A stretch of 64,000 nucleotides of DNA, from positions 1 to 64,000 of the forward strand of contig NZ_JARFML010000016.1 of assembly GCF_029167105.1 (NCBI RefSeq), read 5' to 3'. A program made the position numbers and the translations under genes. Below are positions 18,896 through 27,619 of the stretch, piece by piece (within the stretch, counting starts at the first letter, position 1; each line of letters opens with the position of its first letter). The notes beneath the pieces are model-generated. The model saw only the letters and a program-made list of their open reading frames with translations. It was not told where the DNA came from and did no database searches. Source of the stretch: Bradyrhizobium yuanmingense. Lineage in GTDB: Bacteria > Pseudomonadota > Alphaproteobacteria > Rhizobiales > Xanthobacteraceae.

Positions 18896-18991
18896 GGCGT
18901 TCCTCCCGCATTGACGAGCGGTTTCCCCGCTCTGTTTGTTGAAAAAATGACTCCCGCATCCGGCGATGTCAACGCGCCGCGCGCATGGCTC

Positions 18992-19771
18992 TCACGCGTT
19001 CCGCGCCATCAGCCCGCCATCGACCGGGATCACCGCGCCGGTGAGGAAGGACGCCGCCGGCAGGCATAGGCTCAGCGTCATATGCGCGACCTCTTCAGGG
19101 TCGCCGTAACGGCCGAGTGCGGTGCGGCGCTTGGCGTAGATGGTCTTGTGCTCCTCGGGAATGCGGTCGGTGATTTTTGTGCGGATCGGTCCGGGGCAGA
19201 TGCAGTTGACGGTGATGCCCTCGCGGCCGAGCTCCACGGCCAGCGAGCGCGTGAGGCTCGCAACGCCACCCTTCGCGGCCGAATAGGGGCTGTGCAACGC
19301 GGTGGCGCCGAGCGCCTCGGTCGAGGCGATGTTGACGATGCGCGGGCTCTTCGACTTGCGCAAGTAGGGCAGCGCGGCGCGGATGATGCGAGGGTGCGCC
19401 GTCAGCATCACGGCGATGCCCTTCGCCCAGGCGTCCTCGTAGGCCTCATCGTCGATCGCGACGCGCAACGAGATGCCGGCATTGTTGACCACGATGTCGA
19501 GGCCGCCGAAATGCGCGGCGACATCGCCGACCACGCGCTTGATCTCGCCGCCGTCGGCGACGTCGAGCCTCCACGCCCTTGCCGCGCCTCCGCTTGCCGC
19601 AATCTCCCTGGCGACGTCCTGCGCGCCTTGCTCGTCGAAATCCGTGACGGCGACGTTCGCACCTTCGTTTCCGAACACGCGCGCGGTGGCGCGCCCCATG
19701 CCGCTGGCCGCGCCGGTGACGAGCACGGTGAGGCCCTTCACGGACCGGCTGAGCTCCTTGACGTCGGACAT
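18992..19771 (-). CDS. SDR family oxidoreductase
   Basis: 259 residues from ATG 19771 (MSDVKELSR); the frame is open to 19822 without a better start. Classical SDR: TGAASGMG near 17-24, NNAG near 91, and YSAAKGG with the Tyr-Lys pair near 159. The end VIPVDGGLMARN is usual for the family. Substrate unknown. It runs leftward 96 bases before the dioxygenase and is probably cotranscribed with it; the second SDR is divergent from it. Confidence 0.88.
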   Translation of the reverse strand: MSDVKELSRSVKGLTVLVTGAASGMGRATARVFGNEGANVAVTDFDEQGAQDVAREIAASGGAARAWRLDVADGGEIKRVVGDVAAHFGGLDIVVNNAGISLRVAIDDEAYEDAWAKGIAVMLTAHPRIIRAALPYLRKSKSPRIVNIASTEALGATALHSPYSAAKGGVASLTRSLAVELGREGITVNCICPGPIRTKITDRIPEEHKTIYAKRRTALGRYGDPEEVAHMTLSLCLPAASFLTGAVIPVDGGLMARNA

Positions 19772-19871
19772 GCTGCTTCCTCGCGTCGAGCTGGTTCTTG
19801 TTGTGATTGACAAGGCTGGCATCGATCCGCAGACAGGTCAAACAAGCAGAAAACAAAAGGGGAGGCCGACA

Positions 19872-20609
19872 ATGGCAAACGAGCTCGATTTCTCAGGCAA
19901 GCAGGTGCTGGTGGTCGGCGGTTCCAGCGGCATCGGCAACGGCATCGCACAGGCCTTTCGCGCCAAGGGCGCGGCTGTTGCCGTCTGCGGCACGCGTGCT
20001 CGCGCAACGGAATATTCAGCCGACGAAGGCTCCGATCTCGAAGGTCTCGCTTACGCGCAGCTCGATGTCGGCAATCCCAATGCCATCGAAGCATTCAGGC
20101 CGTCGTTCGACCGTCTCGACATCCTGGTGCTCGCGCAGGGCGCGGTGATCTACCGCCGCGGCGAATTCGAGATGGCGGGTTTCCGCAAGGTCGTCGAGGT
20201 CAATCTGATGAGCCTGATGGCCTGCGCGACGCGCTTTCATTCCATGTTGCGGGACGCGAAGGGCGCGCTGATCATCGTGTCCTCGACCGCGGCCTATCAT
20301 TCCACCATGGGCAATCCCGCCTACAATGCCTCGAAGACCGGTGCGGTCGGATTGACGCGCACGCTGGGCGAAGCCTGGGCCGAGGACGGCATCCGCGTCA
20401 ACGGCATCGCGCCAGGGCTCGTTGACACCAAGATGACGAAGGTGACGACTGACAACCCGAAGCGGCTCGAAAGCGCGCTCGCCCGCATCCCGCTGCGGCG
20501 ATTGGGCACGCCGGCCGACATGGCGGGCGCGGCGCTGTTCCTGGCCTCGCCGCTGTCGTCCTACATCATCGGCCAGACGCTGGTCGTCGATGGCGGCCTG
20601 ATTCTATAG
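19872..20609 (+). CDS. SDR family oxidoreductase
   Basis: 245 residues from ATG 19872, preceded by a GGGGAGG-type ribosome site; the longer upstream frame runs antisense through the other SDR and is not real. It has GGSSGIG near 18-24, a Ser in IIVSSTAAY, YNASKTG with Tyr-Lys near 152, and ends VVDGGLIL. The usual NNAG is replaced by LAQGA, a drift seen in some members. Substrate unknown. Confidence 0.88.
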   Translation: MANELDFSGKQVLVVGGSSGIGNGIAQAFRAKGAAVAVCGTRARATEYSADEGSDLEGLAYAQLDVGNPNAIEAFRPSFDRLDILVLAQGAVIYRRGEFEMAGFRKVVEVNLMSLMACATRFHSMLRDAKGALIIVSSTAAYHSTMGNPAYNASKTGAVGLTRTLGEAWAEDGIRVNGIAPGLVDTKMTKVTTDNPKRLESALARIPLRRLGTPADMAGAALFLASPLSSYIIGQTLVVDGGLIL

Positions 20610-20673
20610 GAGAACCTGAGGAACCGCGCTGCGTCTGATCGGTTACTTCGGCTGACCACCGAGGAGGATCATC

Positions 20674-21048
20674 ATGGACACGGATCGGATTGTTGGATCG
20701 GCGAAGGAATATGCCGGACGCGCGGAAGGCGCGATCGGAGACATGGCAGGCGATGCCAAGACGCAGGCGTCGGGCAAGGCGCGGGAAGCCGCGGGCACGG
20801 TGCAGAATCTCTACGGCCAGGCCAAGGATGCCGTGCGCGACGCCACGGACACCGCCGCGGGCTATGCCAAGGATGCCTACGAGAACAGTGGTGAGACTTT
20901 CCGCGACGGCTCGAAGGCCATTGCGCAGAAGGTGCAGGACAATCCGCTCGGCGCGCTGCTGGTTGCCGGCGGCATCGGCTTCGCGCTGGCGCTGCTGATG
21001 TCGCGTCCCGCCCGCCGCCCGCCGTCACGCTGGCGCTATTACAGCTGA
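20674..21048 (+). CDS. CsbD-like / DUF883-like stress-associated membrane-anchored protein
   Basis: 124 residues. The first 85 are hydrophilic and Ala/Lys/Glu rich with CsbD-like repeats (AEGAIGDMAGDAKTQASGKA), predicted helical. A C-terminal hydrophobic stretch with glycine spacing (GALLVAGGIGFALALLM, about 93-109) and a basic tail resemble DUF883/ElaB proteins that attach to the inner membrane. Probably stress induced. Strong GAGGAGG ribosome site at 20661-20667. Confidence 0.82.
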   Translation: MDTDRIVGSAKEYAGRAEGAIGDMAGDAKTQASGKAREAAGTVQNLYGQAKDAVRDATDTAAGYAKDAYENSGETFRDGSKAIAQKVQDNPLGALLVAGGIGFALALLMSRPARRPPSRWRYYS

Positions 21049-21060
21049 GCCACGTCCTAG

Positions 21061-21163
21061 GTCATTCCGGGGCGCGCCTCTTGGCGCGAGCCCGGAATCC
21101 ATTCATCAGCGTTGTTGATGCGCGATGGATTCCCGGTTCGCGCTACGCGCGCCCGGGAATGAC
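21061..21163. repeat. Palindromic intergenic repeat, family B
   Basis: Arms GTCATTCCGGGGCGCGC and GCGCGCCCGGGAATGAC; inner arms GGAATCCAT and ATGGATTCC. Separates the convergent CsbD-like and DUF459 genes and may serve as a two-way terminator. Confidence 0.85.
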
Positions 21164-21172
21164 AACGAAAGA

Positions 21173-22903
21173 TTAGCGGAACATCTCGGCGGAGCGGCCG
21201 ACGTTAGCCGGCGGACGCGGGATCCCAGGATTGGGATTCGGATTGCGCGGTCCCGGCGCCGGCGCCAGCTGGCGCGGGGCCGGCGGGGGCTGCGGCGAGC
21301 CGAAGCCGAAGAAATCACGGAACGAGGGCGTTGCCTGGGCCGGCAGTTGTGGCGGGAGCTGCGGCTTCTTCGGCGCGAGCCTTGGCGGCGCGATCGCGGC
21401 GGCCGCGCCCGGTGCGCCTTGAGCCGCCCCGCCGTCCGGCGTCGTTGCCGCCATCGGCGTGTCGCCCTTGGCCTGCTCGCGGCCGACTTCCCGGCGCGGC
21501 CAGGCATAATCGTCGGCGCGCCCGGCCGGGGCTGCCAGCGGCTCACCCTTCACCATTGTCTTGGCGGCGAGCGCATCGACGGCGGCGGGACGGGTGCCCG
21601 GTCCGCCCAGCAATTGATCGGCCGAGATCGAGGCTGCAACGAGCGGCACGATCGGCCCGGCCAGCGGCCGCGGCGCGGGCTTGCCCGGCTCGGCGCTGGT
21701 GTCGGGCGTCGCGGGCTCGCTCGGCAGCGCGATCGGGCCGGAGCGTCCGGCAAGCAGGCGCGTGATCTCGCGCTCGACATAATGCGCGAGCTTGCGCGCG
21801 CCGGCCTTGGTGAAATAGATGCCGTCGGAGCTGCGCAGCTGGCGGATCTGGCCTTCGAAGTCCGGGCCCTTCTGCAGGAAGCGGCCGGCTTCGTCGACGA
21901 AGCCGTCCCACACGTCGACATAGGTGATGCCGGCCTTGGCCGCGCCCTCACGGTACAGCGAGTCCAGGAACAGCGTGTCCGCGGTGCCCTTCGGTCCCCG
22001 GACTGCGGGCAGGCCGACCCAGAGCACCGGCACGCCCTTGGTTTTGAGGACGGCCGCAAGCTCCTCGATCTTCTTGCCGTAGAGCTCGACCCAGCGCTCG
22101 TCACGGAATTCGTAGAGGCCGTTCGGATTGCGCGCGGTCTTTTCCGGCGCGGCCGCCGGTGTGTCGGCATTGTCGGCGTCGTCCTGCGGCAGATCGGCGT
22201 CGGCAGGCTTGTCGTCCGGCTTGGCGGCGCTGTCGCCGGGCTTGCTCTCGCCGGGTTTGGCATCGCCCGGCTTGGCCGGCGGCTTGGCGCGCGCACCCTT
22301 GTCGTTCTTCTTGTCCTTGTCCTTTTCCGCGGCCGGCTTGTCGGGTTTGTCGGCGGCCGGCTCGCGGATCGCGACGCGGTCGTTGAGGCCGAGCATGACG
22401 ACGATCACGTCGGGCTTTTCGGTCTCGAGAATGCCCTTGGCCGCCGCGGCCCAGTCCGCGGGCTCGCCCTTGGGCTGATACCTGATCAGGCCGGACGTGG
22501 TCTTGTGCTTGCGGATCACGCCCATGTCGGGCTGCTCGGCGTAGGCGTCTTCGAGGCCATAGGCGAGCCAGTCGGCCATGGCATCGCCGATCACCAGCAC
22601 GTTCTTCTCAGGAATGGTGTCGCGCTTGGCCGGTGCCGGCGCACGCGAAAAATCCTGGCGCGGCGCCTGCGGCGGCGGCTGGAATGGTGCGAAGAAGTCG
22701 CCGCCGAACCATCCGCCACCTCCGCCGCCGCCCCGTGGTGGCGGTGGTGGGGCCGAACGCTGCGGCGGACCGCCGAAGCCGGGGAAGTTGAAGAACTGCG
22801 CCGAAGCGGGTGCAGCCACCGACACCAGGATCGCAAGCGCCGTCCCCAGCGCGATCAACGGGCCGGTCTCGGTCAGCGCCTTGAACAGGGACTTCTTCGA
22901 CAT
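21173..22903 (-). CDS. DUF459 SGNH-hydrolase-like exported protein
   Basis: 576 residues. A signal peptide (about 1-36) leads into a Pro/Gly-rich linker of about 45 residues, then the SGNH-like core: GDAMADWL with Ser replaced by Ala at the expected nucleophile position, VVMLGLNDR (block III-like Asn) and DGIYFTKAGARKLAHYVE (Asp/His block). A low-complexity Lys/Asp/Pro segment interrupts the core near 210-260 and a Pro/Ala-rich tail of about 130 residues ends it. Such proteins are usually periplasmic, with a possible role in cell-wall or exopolysaccharide modification; the apparent loss of the Ser makes catalysis uncertain. Confidence 0.82.
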   Translation of the reverse strand: MSKKSLFKALTETGPLIALGTALAILVSVAAPASAQFFNFPGFGGPPQRSAPPPPPRGGGGGGGWFGGDFFAPFQPPPQAPRQDFSRAPAPAKRDTIPEKNVLVIGDAMADWLAYGLEDAYAEQPDMGVIRKHKTTSGLIRYQPKGEPADWAAAAKGILETEKPDVIVVMLGLNDRVAIREPAADKPDKPAAEKDKDKKNDKGARAKPPAKPGDAKPGESKPGDSAAKPDDKPADADLPQDDADNADTPAAAPEKTARNPNGLYEFRDERWVELYGKKIEELAAVLKTKGVPVLWVGLPAVRGPKGTADTLFLDSLYREGAAKAGITYVDVWDGFVDEAGRFLQKGPDFEGQIRQLRSSDGIYFTKAGARKLAHYVEREITRLLAGRSGPIALPSEPATPDTSAEPGKPAPRPLAGPIVPLVAASISADQLLGGPGTRPAAVDALAAKTMVKGEPLAAPAGRADDYAWPRREVGREQAKGDTPMAATTPDGGAAQGAPGAAAAIAPPRLAPKKPQLPPQLPAQATPSFRDFFGFGSPQPPPAPRQLAPAPGPRNPNPNPGIPRPPANVGRSAEMFR

Positions 22904-23074
22904 GCGATCTCGGGCACGCGCAATGGGGGATCGGAGCTAGCTCGATATAATAACGGAATCGGGCGCCAAACGGGCAAATTCCATCGCAGATTCTTGTCCA
23001 TAGACCGGGGAACAACCGCCGGCGTCAAGGCTATCAGCCAAAATCCCCGTTCAAGGTTACTTCAGGGGCGATTT

Positions 23075-24460
23075 TTACCGCCCGCGCAACCGGTCCAGCA
23101 CGTCGGAGGAGGCAAAACCGTCGGCGGGCGCGCCGATCGAGGCCTGGAAGTTGCGCAGGGCCTCCCTGGTCATGCCGCCGAACTGGCCGTCCGGGGTGCC
23201 CTTGTAGTAGCCGCGCTGGGCCAGCAGCTGCTGCAGCTCCAGCCGTTCGGTGCGGGACAGCTCGCGCTCCTGCCGCGGCCAGGGCTGCACGAAGGGCTGT
23301 CCCCCGCGCAGGCGGTCGGCGAAATGGCCGATCGCCAGCGCATAGGCTTCGGCCGGGTTGTACTTCATGATGACGCGATAATTCTGCAGCATCAGGAAGC
23401 CGGGCCCTTGGGCGCCGGCGGGTGCCAGCAGGTAAGCTTTCTCCGACGGCTGCGGGAAGGGCTGGTTGTTCGGACGCTTGAGCCCGAGCTTCTCCCATTG
23501 CGCGATCGGCATCGCCTTGGCGCGGTCAGCCAGCATGTAGTTGAAGCCTTGCGGCACCACGACCTCGTAGCCCCAGGTCTGGCCGGGCTGCCAGCCGTCC
23601 TTCTTCAGATTGTTGGCGGTCGAGGCGATCAGGTCGGTCGGATTGTCGACGACGTCGCGCCGGCCGTCGCCGTCGCCGTCCACCGCGAAGCGCTTGAACG
23701 CGGTCGGCATGAACTGGGTCGGGCCGAACGCGCCGGCCCAGGAGCCGCGCAACTGCTCCGGACGCAAATCGCCGCGGTTGAGGATCTCCAGCGCGGAGAG
23801 GAATTCGTCCTTGAAATAGGCCTGGCGGCGGCCGATGCAGGCGAGCGTCGCGGTCGATTGCAGCACGCTGCGATCGCCGATCTGCGTCGAGTAATTGGAC
23901 TCGATGCCCCAGATCGAGGCGATGATGTAGCGGTCGACACCGGTGGCCTTCTCAGTGGCGTCGAACTGCGCCTTGTATTTGGCGAGGACCTCGCGGCCCT
24001 TGGCGAGGCGGTTGTCGTTCACCAGAATGTCGAGATAGGCCCAGATCGACTTGGTGAATTCCGGCTGCGAATCCATGAGGTCCATGATGCGCAGGTCGGG
24101 CGAGAGTCCGGCCGTGAAGCGCTGAAAGTTCTCCTGCGTGACGCCGCGTCGTGCGGCATCGGGCCACATCGCAGCGACGCAATTGCTGAAATTGCCGGCA
24201 GCCTCGCGGATCGCGGCGGCCGTCATCAAGGGATGGCCGGAGGCGCCGTCCTCGCCGCTCCACGGCAATGGACCCGTCGGCGCGCCGCTTGGGCCCGGCG
24301 AGGGCTGCGCCGGTGCCGGGTTCGATCCGGAGAAGATGCCGCCGAACAGGTTCGACAGGCCGTTCTGCGCCTGAGCGTGCGCGTCAGCCGGCAGCAGCAA
24401 AGCGGCCGCAACGACCGCGCCGCCAGCCCGTCTCGCCAGTCCTGCCATTGATTGCATCAT
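23075..24460 (-). CDS. Lytic murein transglycosylase (MltB family) with peptidoglycan-binding domain
   Basis: 461 residues with a signal peptide (about 1-30) and a Pro-rich linker. The catalytic domain shows IWGIESNYSTQIG, holding the family's catalytic Glu, ACIGRRQAYFKDEF and WAGAFGPTQFMPTAF. The last 60 residues form a PG_binding_1 repeat (LQQLLAQRGYYKGTPDGQFG). It cleaves peptidoglycan glycan strands to anhydro-muropeptides in the periplasm. Divergent from galU. Confidence 0.93.
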   Translation of the reverse strand: MMQSMAGLARRAGGAVVAAALLLPADAHAQAQNGLSNLFGGIFSGSNPAPAQPSPGPSGAPTGPLPWSGEDGASGHPLMTAAAIREAAGNFSNCVAAMWPDAARRGVTQENFQRFTAGLSPDLRIMDLMDSQPEFTKSIWAYLDILVNDNRLAKGREVLAKYKAQFDATEKATGVDRYIIASIWGIESNYSTQIGDRSVLQSTATLACIGRRQAYFKDEFLSALEILNRGDLRPEQLRGSWAGAFGPTQFMPTAFKRFAVDGDGDGRRDVVDNPTDLIASTANNLKKDGWQPGQTWGYEVVVPQGFNYMLADRAKAMPIAQWEKLGLKRPNNQPFPQPSEKAYLLAPAGAQGPGFLMLQNYRVIMKYNPAEAYALAIGHFADRLRGGQPFVQPWPRQERELSRTERLELQQLLAQRGYYKGTPDGQFGGMTREALRNFQASIGAPADGFASSDVLDRLRGR

Positions 24461-24665
24461 GTTCCACCCGTCGGCCTGAAAAACCCGCCACAGGAGGCCT
24501 GGTTAGCGTTGCCAATAGCTTAACAAAGGTGAAATTTTGGTGGCGGCCTTTTTCTTAACTCTGTCGGGGCGAGGCCCCACATCCGCCTTTGTTGGCAGCT
24601 GCAAACAGGCTAGCAAGGATGCCATTGCTCCCGTCCCATGTGCCCCAAGGTATTCGATCGATCCC

Positions 24666-25541
24666 ATGAAGATTCGCAAAGCCGTATTCCCCGTCGCCGG
24701 CCTCGGCACCCGCGTCCTGCCTGCCACCAAGGCGATGCCGAAGGAAATGCTGACCATCGTCGACAAGCCGCTGATCCAATACGTCTATGACGAAGCGAAG
24801 GAAGCTGGCATCGAGCACTTCGTCTTCGTCACCGGCCGCAACAAAAATGTCATCGAGGATCATTTCGACCGGATGTTCGAGCTCGACACGACGCTGGCCG
24901 CGCGCGGCAAGAAAGCCGAGCAGGACATCCTGGCGCAGAACCAGCCCGAGGCCGGCGCGGTCAGCTTCACCCGCCAGCAGGCGCCGCTCGGCCTCGGCCA
25001 CGCGGTCTGGTGCGCGCGCGACATCGTCGGCAACGAGCCGTTCGCCGTGGTGCTGCCGGACGAGCTCGTGCTCAACACGCCCGGCTGCCTGAAGCAGATG
25101 ATCGAGATGGCGTCCTCGCTCGGCGAGAAATCCAATCTGATCGCGGTCGAGGCGGTGCCCGATCACCTGACCCATCAATACGGCATCTGCGGCGTCGGCA
25201 AGCGCAACGGCAAGATGTTCGAGGTCGACGGCATGGTCGAGAAGCCGGCCAAGGGCACCGCGCCCTCCAACCTCTCGATCACCGGCCGCTACATCCTGCA
25301 GCCGGAGATCTTCAAGATCCTGGAGACCCAGGAGCGCGGCGCCGGCGGCGAGATCCAGCTCACCGACGCCATGATCGGGCTTGCCAAGACGCAGAAATTC
25401 TACGGCGTCGAATTCGAAGGCGAGCGCCATGATTGCGGCTCCAAGCCCGGCTTCCTGCGCGCCAACATCGCCTATGGCTTGAAGCGCCCGGAATTGCGCG
25501 ACGGCCTGATCGCGGAGATGAAGAAGTATCTGGGGCAGTAG
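24666..25541 (+). CDS. galU: UTP-glucose-1-phosphate uridylyltransferase GalU
   Basis: 291 residues from ATG 24666; the 43 codons of open frame upstream have no GalU homology. The nucleotidyltransferase signature VFPVAGLGTRVLPATKAMPK (about 6-25) is intact, with LPDELV and EKPAKGTAPSNL later on. It makes UDP-glucose for exopolysaccharide, LPS and glucans. An unlinked polysaccharide flippase is 9 kb away. Confidence 0.96.
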   Translation: MKIRKAVFPVAGLGTRVLPATKAMPKEMLTIVDKPLIQYVYDEAKEAGIEHFVFVTGRNKNVIEDHFDRMFELDTTLAARGKKAEQDILAQNQPEAGAVSFTRQQAPLGLGHAVWCARDIVGNEPFAVVLPDELVLNTPGCLKQMIEMASSLGEKSNLIAVEAVPDHLTHQYGICGVGKRNGKMFEVDGMVEKPAKGTAPSNLSITGRYILQPEIFKILETQERGAGGEIQLTDAMIGLAKTQKFYGVEFEGERHDCGSKPGFLRANIAYGLKRPELRDGLIAEMKKYLGQ

Positions 25542-25560
25542 CAGGCGCGATCTCTCCACT

Positions 25561-25647
25561 CGTCATTGCGAGGAGCGAAGCGACGAAGCAATCCATGCTA
25601 GCTCTGCGGGGACAGTCTAGATTGCTTCGCTTCGCTCGCAATGACGG
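25561..25647. repeat. Palindromic intergenic repeat, family A
   Basis: Same arms as the 17832 copy (CGTCATTGCGAGGAGCGAAG / TTCGCTTCGCTCGCAATGACGG) with a different centre. Lies between the convergent galU and diguanylate cyclase genes, 15 bases before the end of the latter. Confidence 0.85.
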
Positions 25648-25662
25648 CGGCGAGAGAGTTCG

Positions 25663-27159
25663 TTAGGCCACCAGCGACAGCTGCGGCACGCTCGCCACCA
25701 CCGACTGGTTGCGCCCGCCGGCCTTGGCGGCGTAGAGCGCCTTGTCGGCGGCGGCAACCAGCAACGGCCAATCCATGCCGGCATCCGGGACCAGGCTGGC
25801 GATGCCGCAGGACACCGTCGACATCGCTTGATCGTCGGACCAGCCCTGCACCTTGCGGCGGATCGTCTCCGCCACCTTGAAGGCATCGGCGGCGGAGGTG
25901 TTCGGCAGCAGCACGGCGAATTCCTCGCCGCCATAGCGCGCCGCGCAATCCCCGGCGCGGCTCACCGAATCGGAAATGCAGATGGCGATGCCGACCAGCA
26001 CCTGGTCGCCGGCCTGATGACCGAACGTGTCGTTGTAGGCCTTGAAGTGATCGGTATCGATCATGAGCAGCGCGATCGGCGCCTTCTGGCGCATGGCGCG
26101 CCGCCATTCGACGTCGATGACGGAATCGAACTTGCGGCGGTTCTTCAGGCCCGTGAGTGCGTCCGTCGTCGCCAACTCCTCGAGCTTGCGCTCGGCCTCG
26201 GCGCGCCGGCCGATCTCGCGCGCGAGCACGAGGGTCGATCCCAGCACGAACAGGATGAGCACCAGCACCACGGCGCCGATGCGGAGCGCCTCCCTTTGCC
26301 AGAGCGCGAACACCGCGGCCAAAGGCTTGCCGGCGACCACGAACAGCGGACCATTGTTCTTGCTGCGGACATAGAGCCGCGGCGTCGGATCGACCGGACC
26401 CTGTCCCGAATAGGCGGCGCCGACCCTGAGATTGTCGGCCTTCCAGTTCTGACGGTCGTTCAGGTTCGTGCCGATGATGTCGAGATCGAACGGTCGCCGC
26501 ATGATGATGGTGCGGTCGCGCTTGAGCACGGTGATGGTGTCCTCAGGGTCGAGGTGGAGCCGATCGAACAGCTCGTGGAAATAGCTGAAGCGGATCGAGC
26601 CGGCGACGACGCCCATGAAGCCGCCGTCAGCGTCACTGATGCGCCGGCTCAGCACGATCGAGTAGGCGCCGCGAAACAGCATGGGACGGCTGATGAACAG
26701 CCCTGCGCCGGGACTGTCCCGGTGAACCCTGAAATAATCCTCCTCGCGGCGGTCCTCGGGCAGGGGATCGAGCGTGGAGGCATCGATGGTCAGCCGGCCC
26801 TCGGCGTCGAACACCTGGATGGCGCCGAAATGCTTGGCGGTGGTCGCGTGGTCGAACAGGATCAGGTGACGGATCGACTTGGAGACCGTCGCCAGCTCGG
26901 GCAGCAGCATGTTGCTGGCGACCGCCTTCAGCGACAAATCGTAGATCTCGACGTTGCGGCTGACGTCGGACTCGATCGTGGTCGCGAGGTTCTCGAGCGT
27001 CTGGCGGGCGAGTGCCTCCTCGCCGCGGCGCATGTCGAGCATGACGTTGACGCAAATGGCGGAAAAGCCGATCACCGTCACCACGGACGAGATGATCAGC
27101 AGCTTCGCCGAAATCCGCCACGGCCGGCGGGCCGCAGCGTCGCGCCATCCAGAGAACAT
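25663..27159 (-). CDS. Diguanylate cyclase with periplasmic Cache sensor
   Basis: 498 residues from ATG 27159 (MFSGWRD); the 24 codons of open frame upstream look non-coding. A membrane segment (about 20-42), a periplasmic Cache-type sensor of about 240 residues, a second membrane segment (about 288-312) and a GGDEF domain follow in order. The active motif reads GGEEF and is intact; an RAGD inhibitory site sits exactly five residues before it, so product feedback is expected. It makes c-di-GMP at the inner membrane in response to an unknown external ligand. Divergent from a DUF7662-like gene and the GGDEF-EAL gene beyond. Confidence 0.93.
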   Translation of the reverse strand: MFSGWRDAAARRPWRISAKLLIISSVVTVIGFSAICVNVMLDMRRGEEALARQTLENLATTIESDVSRNVEIYDLSLKAVASNMLLPELATVSKSIRHLILFDHATTAKHFGAIQVFDAEGRLTIDASTLDPLPEDRREEDYFRVHRDSPGAGLFISRPMLFRGAYSIVLSRRISDADGGFMGVVAGSIRFSYFHELFDRLHLDPEDTITVLKRDRTIIMRRPFDLDIIGTNLNDRQNWKADNLRVGAAYSGQGPVDPTPRLYVRSKNNGPLFVVAGKPLAAVFALWQREALRIGAVVLVLILFVLGSTLVLAREIGRRAEAERKLEELATTDALTGLKNRRKFDSVIDVEWRRAMRQKAPIALLMIDTDHFKAYNDTFGHQAGDQVLVGIAICISDSVSRAGDCAARYGGEEFAVLLPNTSAADAFKVAETIRRKVQGWSDDQAMSTVSCGIASLVPDAGMDWPLLVAAADKALYAAKAGGRNQSVVASVPQLSLVA

Positions 27160-27305
27160 TGTTCGCTCCTGTCCATAGTGGATGCGCCCGAAAGCTTGCG
27201 TAGTGTTTAAGCCGCGACGGCGCTGCTGCAATGAGTTAAGAATCGGTTTAAGCGGCTGACGGTTTTGAGCAGGCCTGATCTTCGGCCCCGGACGAGAGGA
27301 CGAGT

Positions 27306-27569
27306 GTGAACGACTACGACGCGTTGCGCGATTATCTGCTGCGGCAGAAGCAGGAGGAGCTCGTGCTGAGCTTCGAGCAGATCGAGGAGATCATCGGCGC
27401 GGCGCTGCCGCGCGCCGCCCAGCGTGCTTCATGGTGGGACAGCCTGCGCAGCCCCGACATCCAGATGCCGCAACGCGAAGCCTGCCTCGCCGCCGGCTTC
27501 GTGGCAACGCGCATGCCGGGTGGTCAGAGCGTGCGGTTCAGGAAGCAGAAGGGCGAGCGGCGGCGATAG
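27306..27569 (+). CDS. Small DUF7662-like protein
   Basis: 87 residues from a GTG. It matches my recollection of DUF7662 proteins: YDALRDYLLRQ at the start, LSFEQIEEIIGAALPRAAQ in the middle, WWDSLRSP then a QREACLAAGF core. Such proteins appear to be small DNA- or nucleic-acid-associated modules also seen fused to other domains; function is not established. It lies between two c-di-GMP genes but on the opposite strand. Confidence 0.7.
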   Translation: MNDYDALRDYLLRQKQEELVLSFEQIEEIIGAALPRAAQRASWWDSLRSPDIQMPQREACLAAGFVATRMPGGQSVRFRKQKGERRR

Positions 27570-27619
27570 TATCATAGGGCACGCCGTCCACCCTGCCCTC
27601 CAAGGGAGGGTAAGAGAGC

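Noticed and set aside
21125-24451. 1108-residue open frame
   Set aside because: Antisense to DUF459 and lytic transglycosylase genes, both with clear motifs; Arg/Gly-rich shadow.
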